Shown: positions 1-11,840 of the stretch, in pieces
Layout of the letters: every line of letters starts with the position of its first letter
Position numbering within the stretch: position 1 is the stretch's first letter
Assembly: GCF_039555335.1 (NCBI RefSeq)
Contig: NC_092631.1
Coordinates: forward strand, 8,258,481-8,322,480
Length of the DNA: 64,000 nt
Source: Amphiura filiformis
Lineage: Eukaryota > Echinodermata > Ophiuroidea > Amphilepidida > Amphiuridae
Direction of reading: 5' to 3'
Made by a program: the position numbers and the translations under genes
The notes under the pieces: generated by a model
The model's database searches: none
Told to the model about the DNA's origin: nothing
What the model saw: only the letters and a program-made list of their open reading frames with translations

Positions 1-220
1 GAGATTATTGATAACCACTTCATTTTTTATAACTGAAATCAATGACAGATGCATGCAGATGCGTGGTATTTATTTTACAGCTTTTTAAAACAAATTCTGG
101 TGTTAAAATTAGGTATGAAAGCGTGCTTTGTAGTGTAAGATTTTTGCTTTTTATAAGCATGAACTTCGCCCGTGAGCTTTTTTTTTTTTTTTTGGGTTAA
201 ACGAATTTCAAACTAATATA

Positions 221-1080
221 AACTGGACTCGAAAAGAAACTTATAATTTTTTTACATGATCATATCTTGAAAATCTATCCACCAAAATGAACCAAAATTA
301 CACACAGGATTACTTCAATCCCTCTACTCCAATGAAATGTCAATATCCAAACCGTTACCTTACTTACACAACTGACAAATGCTGTATCACATGTCACAGC
401 CTGGAATTTTGGAATCGGGTGGAATCGAATAGCAAGGTTTGCACAGAATTTTTTGCGGGACATGAGAGCACATCAGACACGTCAAAATTCGACCTTTCGC
501 ATTGAAGCTATGCATTTTTCCTTCCCTAAAACACCTAAATATTTTAGGTCTTTTTTTTGAGGGGGGGGGGACGTATATCTTCAATACGATAAGTCAAATT
601 TTTCAAATTATGGACGGTTTTTTCTCCCAGCTACATACACTTTAAGTAAATATCATTAGATTTATAAAATTCACTTCGAGGACATAACATTTGCATTATA
701 TTGCGAATTTCAATATATCAAAAATATTTTATATCAGATGGCTATTCCTCGTATTCAGAATGCAATTTGACGTGTCTGATGTGCTCTCATGTCCCACGAA
801 AAATACTGTGCAAACGTTGCTATCCGCGTGAAGAAGTCAAATCAATAAAGGTATTCGTGAGAGAGTGTTGGGGCGCAGGGGTCCGTATGTGTTCGTGTTC
901 GCCTATGTCGTGGTGTGTTTATCGAGTGTTATTTTGGTAAGGCAATCCGGAGACAGGAAAGCCAGTGTTACAATTGCTTTACACACACGTCAAATGGGCT
1001 GTGCATGACATAAGGTCCAGGAAGCTGTTCCATGTCAGTGTAGTTTGCTGTTGTGTCAGTTGGGCAACTGCTTGGTTACT
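221..1080. mobile_element. MITE family B copy, left part, interrupted
   Basis: Begins with the family B end (taaactggactcgaaaagaaa) and follows the intact copy at 45941-46440 through the internal segments around 300-430 and 820-1080. A family A palindrome (about 433-823) sits inside it. At 1080 the match stops and resumes at about 2437 (aacatgtgttt...), ending near 2530 with gagcccagttta. Bases 1-220 hold nothing I recognise. Confidence 0.6.
433..823. mobile_element. Family A palindromic MITE nested in family B
   Basis: The left end (ttgcgggacatgagagcac) is the inverse of the right end (gtgctctcatgtcccacga). The family recurs at 2976-3275, 4148-4812, 14699-14830 and 54306-54971. Confidence 0.65.
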
Positions 1081-2436
1081 CATCATGCAGTTATTGTTAA
1101 CTACATGTATGCACACAACACAGGGGCACTCACAATAGGCAATTGAACCTACTGGTAGCGCTGTGTTGTAGCCACAGAGGATGAACTAGTTAGCATCATA
1201 TATCAAAAAGTATAAAAGCTATGATTTTAGTACTTGCTCTATGTTTCAATTACTTATTCTTTTCCAAATATCTGAATCTTCAACCTGGTACAAGCTTTAA
1301 TAACGGGGCACAGTGTCAACACCCTGTATTATAAATATTTTTTTCCATACAGCTCAATACTCCGTTGAAATCAATATTCTATTATTGACACAGATAAAGA
1401 AAGTTTCCATATGCATTGTGTTATAGGACGTGGACCTGGAACTTACTAAATGGGCTAAACGCATTCCTTTATACCTATAAAGTATAATTGTCATTCTCAA
1501 AATTAAATATATCTCAATTTTTACATTGGATTTCAAATTTTTACATTAAAAATGCAGTAAAAGATATCCACAGCAAGCTGCAAGGCCCCGCTAATTAGTG
1601 TACTGCTTTTCGAGTGAGTGTACTGGAAACAAAACCCTGGTTTTACCTGAAAACAAATTTTTTTCTTGTAATAGAAACATCATATGGGGTACTAGAGCAT
1701 GCACAAATCGTAATAATGTGTAGAATATAGAAACGCTGTGGTATCTCATATGATAGTCATGGTATGCTTAGCCTGAGTCGCTCGGCCTATCTCGAACAAA
1801 ATCGCGATGCGTAGCTGTTAAAAAACGAGAGGATTCGCTGTACTATCACGGCAATTTTTAACACGAAGATATAGGGATGATGACGATGTGCGGGGGGGAC
1901 ATGCATTTTTATTAAAAAGAAATCCTACCATCTATCCAAACTCGCCGTGTTATTCCAATGCACATTTTGCTTCACCGGGCAGCCCTGGCTTGGTCATATT
2001 TGGAAGATTGGTGTCATAAAACCGTCATAGGTACAAATTTAGTACTTTCTGTCAATCAAGTATGGCTTATTCTCTACATGTCAATCTTTAAATAATTGGC
2101 ATAGTCCTTATAATAACGGTGGTCCGCCTTGATGAGTAAATGACAGCAAACAGCTGCCTTTCAGTGAAAAATACCCCAAAACCCGGTCAGTGGAGCTCCG
2201 CTCGTACATGTCAATAAACGTCATTATCGATTGGATTAGTCGTCCGTAGCGGACAATTCGGTCGCTCATTGGATTAATATTATCAGCCCGGATTATCAGG
2301 TGGTAATAAATTTCCACTGGACAATAGATTACTATATAATGGTTTAGTACTGCATATATCGGTATAATCTTCAATAAGCGGGTTTATGGCTGGAAAGGTC
2401 ACGGTGAATTTGCCGTGGACGTGACTGCACTATGTA
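1081..2436. mobile_element. Inserted segment splitting family B copy
   Basis: This stretch separates two halves of one family B MITE. It begins catcatgcagt and ends actgcactatg, an imperfect inverted pair. Its last 55 bases resemble the ends of the repeats at 47580-47632 and 57728-57782. No coding potential is recognised. Confidence 0.4.
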
Positions 2437-2530
2437 ACATGTGTTTAGACGTGTAATTTTGGTTCATTTTGATGGATAGGATTTTAAGATATGACCTTGT
2501 GAAAAAAATCTTTTTGAGCCCAGTTTAGTT
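2437..2530. mobile_element. MITE family B copy, right end
   Basis: Matches the last 90 bases of the intact family B copy (aacatgtgttta to gcccagtttag). Continues the copy that starts at 221. Confidence 0.55.
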
Positions 2531-2587
2531 CACTAAAGATAGATTTCCCAAACTGTATAAGGCACATCGTATCGTTTTCTGTATATT

Positions 2588-2805
2588 ATAGTTTTGTCAG
2601 AATACCCGTTTTGTTTTCACCATTCTATTTTTCACTTGAGACTGCTAAAATGTCCAACTCGGTACTTTATTTCCAATTCAACCAGCAGAAATGATCGACA
2701 TTTCTGTTATGGTATGCAGAACCATCCAACGCGTTGATTTAAAAAAAAATAGTAATCGAAGTGAAATGGTGCAATCAAAACCAAAATTCTGACAAAACTA
2801 TATAG
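2588..2805. mobile_element. Short TIR element, about 217 bp
   Basis: Ends are tatagttttgtcagaat and its inverse attctgacaaaactata, flanked by TA. It has no coding region, so it is a non-autonomous Tc1/mariner-type MITE by its TA target (inference). Confidence 0.6.
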
Positions 2806-2975
2806 CCCCGGGATATGATGGGCTTCAAAAAGTTGGGAAAAAATCTTTCATTAGCGAATTATATTACTTTGAAAAGTTAAACCGTTGCCCCCCCCCCCCC
2901 CACCCCAGGCCTATCAAAATCGAAAATCTTAACAAGAAGGCTAAATTTCACGCCTAAAAGGGATCTGTTAGCAAC

Positions 2976-3275
2976 ATTTGCACAGTATTTTTTGTGGGAC
3001 ATGGGAGCACATCAGATACATCAATACCGCAAATTATATGGCAAATTATTAAAAAGTTATATTGTTGATATTTAACAGTCCTCGAAGTAAACTTTATAAA
3101 TCTAATTATATGTACTTAAAGTGTATGTAGCTGGGAGTAAAAACCGTCCATCATTTGAACATTTTGTCCTTTTGTATTGAAGATATACATTTTTGTCCAA
3201 AAAGCCCTTCAAATTTTAGTTCTTTTTGGATGGTCAAATTGTTCAAATGATGGACGACCTTTCCACTGAATCTAT
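2976..3275. repeat. Degraded family A MITE
   Basis: Shares gtgggacatgggagcacatc and the aagtgtatgtagctgggag segment with the full copies at 4148 and 54306. The second half is diverged. Confidence 0.55.
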
Positions 3276-3710
3276 AAAGAAAACCAAAATTGAAGCTTAA
3301 AATGAAGATTCAGTCCTTAAATAATACAGATGGCGTCAAAAAGTGCAAAATATTGTCTTGTTGGGTAAAAAACCCGGTGGAGAAGTTATTTAGTGGTCTG
3401 CGCTCGTAAGTCGGAGGAATATAATTTCTGATAAAGATGTTACAATATTATAGCGCCATCTCCTTTAGACCAGAGAGCATGTGGACATTTGGTGACGCTG
3501 TTCAATGTTTCTTTAATGGGCAAACGGTGCTAAGCACAACACATCTATGCGACAGTATATGCGGCAACAAAACACAGGGTGGTGTAGATTTTAAATGGAA
3601 TCGCCCAATAAACTTCAGCTTGAATGGGCAAAGAATGCTGTTAGCTGCAAAATTGATACAGCACTTAAAAAGAAATCGGACTGACCGATATATTCATAAC
3701 ATTAAACAGG

Positions 3711-4100
3711 GTCTCCGGCAATCATTCCATTATGCCTTATAAGTTAAAAAAGTACGAATCACGTGGTTTTATTTAAAACAAACTCATATTGACCATAAAA
3801 CGAATAAAAACAGTCGACTCTCAACACGTGATATTCAAAATTCCCGCGCCGAAATTGTGCAATGATGTAATGATTATTCGTACTCAATTGTCGTCAGCCT
3901 TCATTGTGTTACTGTTACATTGCGTTATTGCACTCGACAATTTCGGCGCCAGGAATTTTGAATAGCGCGTGTTGAGAAACGACTGTTTTTATTCGTTTTT
4001 ATGTCCTCTATGAGTTTGTTTTAAATAAAACCACGTGATTCGTGCTTGATAATTATTTTTCTTACATATAAGGCATAATGCTGTGATTGCCGGAAACTTC
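3711..4100. mobile_element. Foldback MITE with CACGTG arms
   Basis: Two arms of about 140 bases are inverse copies (cacgtggttttatttaaaac against gttttaaataaaaccacgtg; gccttataagt against acatataaggc). A half copy lies at 19700-19940. Confidence 0.6.
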
Positions 4101-4147
4101 TTTTAAATTGATGCGATTATAAAAGTTGCACTGCATGTGACGTGACT

Positions 4148-4812
4148 AAAGGGATCTAAAATGAGCGTTTATTGCGTTTCGACAGTATTTTTTGTGGGAC
4201 ATGAGAGCACCTCAGACCTATCGAATTGCATTCTGAATACGAAGCATGTCTTTCTGATATCAAATAATTTTCATTTTTAAAAACAATATAATACAAATTT
4301 TATGACAAATTATAAAATTTTGATATTTTTCAAATGTTTGATATATAACAGTCCTCGAAGTAAATTATATAAATCTAATGATATATTCTTAAAGTGTATG
4401 TAGCAGGGAGGAAAAGCCGACGGTCAATTGAAAATTTTGACCTTTCATATTGAAGATATGGATTTTTTCCCCAAAAGACCTTTTTTTTTTTTTTTTTTTG
4501 GAGAAAAAAAATCCATATCTTCAATACGAAAGGTCAAAATTTTCAATTAATCGTCGGCTTTTCATCCCACCTACATACACTTTAAGTATAAATCATCAGA
4601 TTTATAAAGTTTACTTCAAGTACTGTTAAATATCAAAAATATCAATTTTAATGATTTGCCATAAAATGTGTATTAAATTGCGAATTTCAAAAATCAAAAT
4701 TATTTGATATCAGAATGACATTCTTCGTATTCAGAATGCAATTCGATATGTCTGATGTGCTCTAATGTCCCAAAATAAATACTGTCCAAACGTTCATACC
4801 CCAGCCCTTAAA
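4148..4812. mobile_element. Family A palindromic MITE, full copy
   Basis: About 660 bases, nearly identical to 54306-54971. The two halves are inverse copies around a T run at 4480-4500. The right flank is ttaa; the left is ctaa, a decayed form. Confidence 0.7.
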
Positions 4813-5237
4813 GTGTAAAACTAGGTTTGAATGAGTAGGTCCTATATCAACCATGCAAAATGCTCTCCAGATTAAAAAGACCGCCGTCAGCATGCTCAGT
4901 TACCGAAATTTGATATATTTGATAAAGCATACGCCGAGAGCCACTGATGAATGGATGGAACATTGCTTATGTTCAACTTTTCACATCGTACCAAACTTCT
5001 TTTATTAATTTCTCGACCATTCGTATACATGGTATATCACAATCAAGTACTTTATTTACTCTACTTTATTTACAATCAAGTAATTGTACATCATTGTCAT
5101 ACATCATATTATTCTAGTTAACTTTTAAGTGTTTTATTATTATTATTTTAAGAAAAATAATGACATAGACATTCATTTAGGGCTTAAAACTTAAAAACAC
5201 TGGTCGGTGACACGTGTCCTGCCAATTTGAGGTTTGC

Positions 5238-5510
5238 CTTTTGAATCAAACGGTGTCTGCTAATTTAGAGCGTTCGCCGTAGAAGCGAAAGGTCTGGGGT
5301 TCAAGTCCCCACACATGCAGATATTTCCGGATTTTTTCCTCTGGTTTATCTGCCTATGCATGTCATGTTTCCACATTAATTTCATGTTAAATTTTGGTAC
5401 TGCGCGATGAGTGGTTCTTCTTTGCCCTGTGTCTAGTATCATGTTTCTATTTTATCATTCATGTATCACCACAAATCAGGGCGGTGTAATAGCACTGCTT
5501 ACATTAAAGA
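5238..5510 (+). mobile_element. tRNA-derived SINE
   Basis: A tRNA-like head with a B box (ggttcaagtcc) and an A-box-like stretch (ctaatttagagcg) is followed by a body with atatttccggattttttcct and cctctggtttatctgcc. No complete cloverleaf is possible, so it is not called a tRNA gene. Confidence 0.55.
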
Positions 5511-5629
5511 AAATATATTGAATAGCTTTAAGAATAAGAATAACGCCTATTGATATGAAAGGCCTATCTATATAAAAATAAATATGTATTTCAAACTCAT
5601 GAAACTATTGATAGACTAAGAAAAGTTAA

Positions 5630-5880
5630 TTATCCCCACAACCATCCCCCCCATGACCACCCAGCATCGTGGCCGTGATTATCATCATTATCATCATTTA
5701 TTAAATCATCATCATCTCCATCTTCGTCTTCATCTGCGTCGTCTTCGTCTCCACTATTGCCGTCTCCATTATCGACGTCTCCACTATCGTCATCTCCACT
5801 ATCGTCATCTCCACTATCGTTGTCTTCACTATCGTCATCTTCGTTACTAGCACCAGCTCCGCCGGTTTCAGCCTCGCCAT
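5630..5880 (-). CDS. Gene 1 exon 5: Asp-rich tail and stop
   Basis: Acceptor gtattggcag precedes 5880; the TAA stop is at 5632-5630. It reads GEAETGGAGASNEDDD, then DDSGD-type 15-bp repeats and an almost continuous Asp/Glu/Asn stretch, ending in HDAGWSWGGWLWG. The GEAETGGAG start parallels EDEEAQAGGAG in the paralogue. The acidic run would bind calcium or a mineral or cationic surface (inference). The Trp/Gly end is odd after so acidic a tail. Confidence 0.78.
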
Positions 5881-8800
5881 CTGCCAATACAAAAAACGAC
5901 AACAAGAAGTTTTAATGAAGAAAAACAATCAAGTTTATGTATTCGTGTATAACAATTTGAAATAAAAAATTATCTACAGTGGCAAAATTATGAAAATGGA
6001 TTAAAAATCAGCAGAGCCGAAGGGCAAAAGCTGGCTTGATTTTGATTTACATCTGAGTATTCCGATATATAACTAACGTAAACTGTGGTTAGCTCAGAAA
6101 TATTAAAACCAAAACGTTTCAGAGAACTGTAAGGTTGCAAAGATGGTAAAAGAATTGACTTACTATAAACAAATAAGTTGGCGTAATGGTCAATTATAGA
6201 TTCTTTAATGTTACTATAATACACTGCGCCCAAAAAGTATCCGAACACTTAAAACAAAAGCCACATCTTAAAGACACTAAATCTAAATTGCACAATAAAG
6301 CAGTCGATAGATGGAGAATTTTTGTTCATGAAAAAAACTTTGATACCTTATTCGACCCGATGCGATTTTGTTCCACACTAAGCTACACTCATTTGCATGA
6401 CAAATGGTCGAGTTTCAAAAGTGACAAATTTAGATATTTCCTCCTTCAAGGAAATTTCTGCTACCTTTTGCTTCAGGTTCAATAAAGCCTGATGAACGCT
6501 CACTCTGCTGCGATCAATATCTACGTGCTTCGAGGGAAAAGTTAATGCAATTTTGGTCACCTTTGAAAAGCTCTCTTTTTATACAAATTGCTGTAAGTTG
6601 CTTTAAGTTTTGAGCTATCAAAATAAATATGTAGAACACAATTTTCTACATATCGACTATTTTATTTTGTAATTTAGTTTTAGTGTCTTTAAGAAATTGC
6701 TTTAGTTTTAAGTGTTCGGATACCTTTTGGGCGCAGCATATTTTCCTTTGCAGTATTTTCATTTTACATACCAGGTTCTATGATCGTAATCTCGCATTCC
6801 TGATTTCTACGTCCTCTGAAAATATGTTTACACGGTCCATCTACTCCTCTAGCAAGAGTCATACGATTCAGAGACGTTACACTTCTGTTGTATTGGACAG
6901 TAAAACAAAATGATACAAACAATGAGCACACGATACACACATATGTACACGTAATACATTGTGTCAATACGGTCGTATTGGCACGGTAAATGCCGTGCTG
7001 GGATGGATATTCTGTATTACAGCATACGTATGGTCACGGTGTACCCCGTTGTCAAAATACCACGTACTTTAGTACAGTAATGGCGCCCTCTTTTGGTCAT
7101 AATTCACTTTAGTACGTATTTTCAACGTAGTGAATAAATATTTGAGGTAATATGCGACCCCATAGAATATAAAAAGCAGAATACTGGTAGGATAAAAATC
7201 GAAATGAGGTATGGGGCTGGCTGGGGGTAGCTACGGGGCGTTATCTCAAAGAAAATATTCCTCAAAGACAATATTGTTCAAGTAGCGCCGCAGGCTTATA
7301 AAGAAACAATGTTGCTCCAAAAACAAAAGCTATAAATTAGCCCCCGACAGGGCCTGAAGAATGAGGGAAATTATGGGGTAAAGAGTAAAGAAATGTAAAA
7401 GTATGACGAGCTGTCCGTAGATATAAGTATGGGTGACGGCCTTTCGATAACATAATCTCTTGCTAACAGGCTACTGATGTTTAACCGTAAGGGTGGTGAC
7501 GGCTGTCACTAAAAATATTAAAAAAAACAATTACCTTAATGTTAAAACCTTGAGTAACCTTAATGTAACGACCTTGAAATGTAATTTCTAAAAATACTAG
7601 TTTTTATATTCTATAGTGTTAAAAATTTTGACCACCAATTAGAAATTTTCGCTTGACAAAACCAGGAAGTTTTTACTTACTTCTAATATTTCGTCCTACA
7701 CGTCGGAGGACTTCTTCAGATGTGAAACATCTGATCCACTTTCCCGGGAAACTGACTTCCGGTTGTGATTGGTCTGTCAAGTCAGTTTCCAGGGAAAGTG
7801 GATCAGATGTTTCACATCTGAAGAAGTCCTCCGACGTGTAGGACGAAATATTAGAAGTAAGTAAAAACTTCCTGGTTTTGTCAAGCGAAAATTTCTAATT
7901 GATATGTCTTACAAACCTGATGAATCTATTCACTGAATTTTGACCACGTTGAAAATACGTACTAAAGTGAATTATGACCAACAGAGGGTGCTATTACTGT
8001 ACTTAAGTACGTGGTATTTTGACTACGGGGTACACTGTGACCATAAGTATGCTGTAATACAGAATATCCATCCCAGCACAGTATCTTCCGTGCCAATACG
8101 ACTGTATTGACACAATGTGTTACGTGTACATATGTGTGTATTGGGTCCAATGAGACAAATGAGGCAAGGGTCATGCGATTCAGAGATGTCACACTTCTGA
8201 TTTATGCTACTGAACAAATTGTTCACAGTTTGTAACCTTACGGCTTGATATGGGCAACTCCCTCTTGTTTGGCCTTCCTGATCAGATTGCACGTCTTCAG
8301 TGTATTCAGAATACTACTGTACTATAGAAAGAGTTATCACACCAATTCAGTTGAGGGGTTTACATTGGCTGCTGGTTAGTTACAGAATTGTGTACAAATT
8401 GTTGCTTATTGTTTTAACATCACTAAATGACCTGGCGCCATACTTCAAACTGGAATGCATTTGGCTTCGCGCCCGCCCCCACCGTCTACCAAGAGCTGTG
8501 TCTACAATAGTTATCTGTGCTGTCTATATACCACCCGAGTCACCGTACCAAGACTTGCTGATTGAACATATTTTGACAACTCTAGATACTCTAAAGTCTC
8601 AGCACCCTGAATTGGGTATAGTCATTTTAGGTGATTTTAATAGGCTCAATATTAACCCTCTGTGCAGAGCCCATTCATTAAAACAAGTTGTTGATAAACC
8701 AACACGTAACAATGCTATCTTGGATTTGATCATTACAAACCTTCAGAAGCACTATGGTACTCCTATTGTGAGCTCTCCAATCGGTAAAAGTGACCACAAC

Positions 8801-11737
8801 ACTGTCTACTGGTCACCAGTAGGGTATAGTAAGAACGGTAAATCTCACAAAAGAACAGTTAGGCCATTGCGTAAACAAAGTGTGCATGAGTTTGGAAGAT
8901 GGATAACCAAACATTCTTGGACTGAGGTTCTGAACGCGACATCTCCTGCTGATAAATCGAATGCATTTTATGCTACTGTCCAGGAAGCAATTGATCTTCA
9001 CTTCTCCTCTAAGGTTATCAAACTACATTCTGAGGATAAACCTTGGATAACTCCTGAGATTAAGAACCTAATCAGGAAACGTCAGGTAGCTTTTGCTGAG
9101 AAGAAAATGTTTCTCTGGCGCTTTCTCCGCAATAAGGTTAGTCGTGCCATCGATCAAGCGAAGAAATTTTACTACAAAGATCGCATTCAGAACCTCAAGT
9201 CAAGTGATCCATCAGGCTGGCATAGGGGAATCCAATTAATAACCAACAAATGCCAGAAAAGGCCAATTATCTCAGTCCCTGGTGTCCAGCAAAATGATGA
9301 AAAAGCAATTGCAAGGGCTATAAATGATAATTTTGCCTCAGTCTCACAAAGTAGACCTCCAATCAACCCACAGGAGCTGCCTGCCTTCCTACCTGCAAGA
9401 TTGCCACCCCAGATCCAGGTATGGGATATGTACAATGCTCTGAAAAAACTGAATGTTAAAAAAGCAGCAGGACCTGACGGTCTTCCTGGGAGGTTGATTA
9501 GAGAGTTTGCCTGTGAGTTTAGCATCCCAGTAACAGATATATTCAACTCATCTTTAAAAGATGGAATGGTCCCCAAGTTTGGAAAGATGCAACAATTGCC
9601 CCAATTCCAAAGGAAACCCCTGCTACAATCTCAAAACTAAGGCAAATCTCATTGACTTCCCTTTTGGCAAAAGTATGTGAGGGGTTTGTTGCAAATTGGG
9701 TGCTTGATGATATTTCTAGTGCAATTGACCGCAACCAATATGGTAGTATCAAAGGGTCGTCTACTTCTCATTGTCTAATTGAAATTCTTGATGTTTTCTT
9801 CAAAGGTACAGACAAAGGAGGAACTGTAGGAACTCCAAGGCATTTGATTGCATCGACCATACTTTAGCTATACAGAGACTCTACGAGCTTGGTGTCAGAA
9901 GCGAGTTACTGCCGTGGATTATAAACTTCCTCACAGCTCGTCGTCAACGGGTGCAGTACCACTCTGCCCTGTCAGAATGGGAAACTCTCTCATGTGGTGT
10001 CCCACAAGGCACTAAGCTGGGCCCCATCACATTTCTTGGTGTAATCAACAATGCTTCTGAGGAGTCTCTGACTAAAAGCTTTAAGTATGTCGATGATCTC
10101 ACCCTTGGAGAGGTTCGTCCTGCTAAACAAGTCAGCCAGATTGGACCTGATGTTCAGGACTTGGATGCTTGGGCAAAAGACAATCATCTCAAGCTCAATC
10201 CGAGTAAGTGCAAGGTGATGCAGGTTTGTTTCATGAGGGAACCTCCCGCCCCTCCTAGTCTTCGCATTGCTGGGATTGAGCTTGAGGTGGTGTCTGAGAC
10301 TAAGCTCCTGGGCCTGACTGTCCAGTCCAATCTTGGCTGGCAGTCTCAGGTTAACAATATGGTATCAAGAAGCAGTCGAAGGTTGTACATGCTCTCACGT
10401 CTCAAACGCTTTGGTGTTCCAACTGGTGACCTAGTCTCTGTTTATATTGGTTATGTTCGCCCAAAATGCGAATATGCAGCCCATGTCTGGCATGGTAGTA
10501 TTACCAACGACCAGGCACATCAATTAGAGCGCATGCAAAAGAGGGCTTGCCGCATTATCCTTGGTGCTAATTACTCATCCTACACAGATTCCCTTGACCA
10601 GTTGGAACTCCAAACTTTGAATGATAGAAGACTACATCTCTGTACACAGTTTGCTCAAAAATGTGTTGAATCTGATAGGTACTCAGAATGGTTTCCACAC
10701 AATATGAGGACCCACAATATGACCCTTAGACAGTGCAATAAGTATCATGTCCCCAGAACCAAAACAAAAAGATATGGGAACAGCTCAATACCCTATCTCA
10801 CTCATCTACTTAATTAGTGCATCTCATCATGTTCATATTCAGCTGGTGTGTTTAAATGGGATTTTATGACAGCATTTTTATCTTGATGTATTGAATTTGT
10901 CCCTTATAATTTGGCAGGTCCAAATATTTATGTGCAATATTTTGTTATGTTATTTATTAATTACTGTTTTATTAAATTAAATTCTTTAGTGCATCTGGGG
11001 TGTGTGTGGGGGTGTGTATATGGAGGGCTGATAGTCCGGGTGTGAGTGTATGTAATGTGTGTGTGTATGTAAGGTGTGTGTGGAGAAGATATAGGGGTGT
11101 GTGACTGAGATTTTGCCTCAACAAGTGCAATTAATGTCTATGAGTAATTTTATGGTGTTTTCATGTATTTTATATGTTTTTTTATGTCTCTTAATGTAAA
11201 CATTGCAAATGTAATATTTCATGTAATTTGGCCTACGGGCCACGAATTTGAAATAAATTTAATCTGAATCTGAATCTGTCTTCTCCAACCATATAACACA
11301 ACTCGTATGCTCCGTTTCAGCGACAAATCACTTCTCTGTGAACCTTGTTCAAAACATTCTTGAGGGGACAGGGCATTTTGAATTGGTTCAGCTCGTCTTT
11401 CGAATACTCTACCATCTCAAGTTAAATCAAATGCGTCTTTAGCACAGTTTTAAAGTTTTTAAAAAAACTCTTTTAATGGAAGAAGCATTTTCCTGATGTA
11501 AATGACTACATTTTTGTTCCCCTATTGATTGTTGTTGTTCAATTGTAATGTTGTAATTTAAGTTTATTCTATTATTTTATTTTGTAGTGTAAGTAAGTTT
11601 TTGTCTCGAACCTTGAGCGCCATTAATTTGGTGGAGATATTGCGCATTATAAATTCACATTATTATTATTATTATTATTGTTGATGTTGTTGTTGTTGTT
11701 ATAATAATAATAATAATAATAATTATAATAATAATAT

Positions 11738-11775
<38 letters not shown>

Positions 11776-11789
11776 TATTATTATTATGC

Positions 11790-11840
<51 letters not shown>

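Noticed and set aside
3437-3742. 101-residue open frame on the plus strand
   Set aside because: No signal, domain or splice context; it runs into the arm of a foldback MITE, so its end is element sequence.
5653-5850. His/Leu/Arg-rich plus-strand frame
   Set aside because: It is the complement of the Asp-rich last exon of gene 1.
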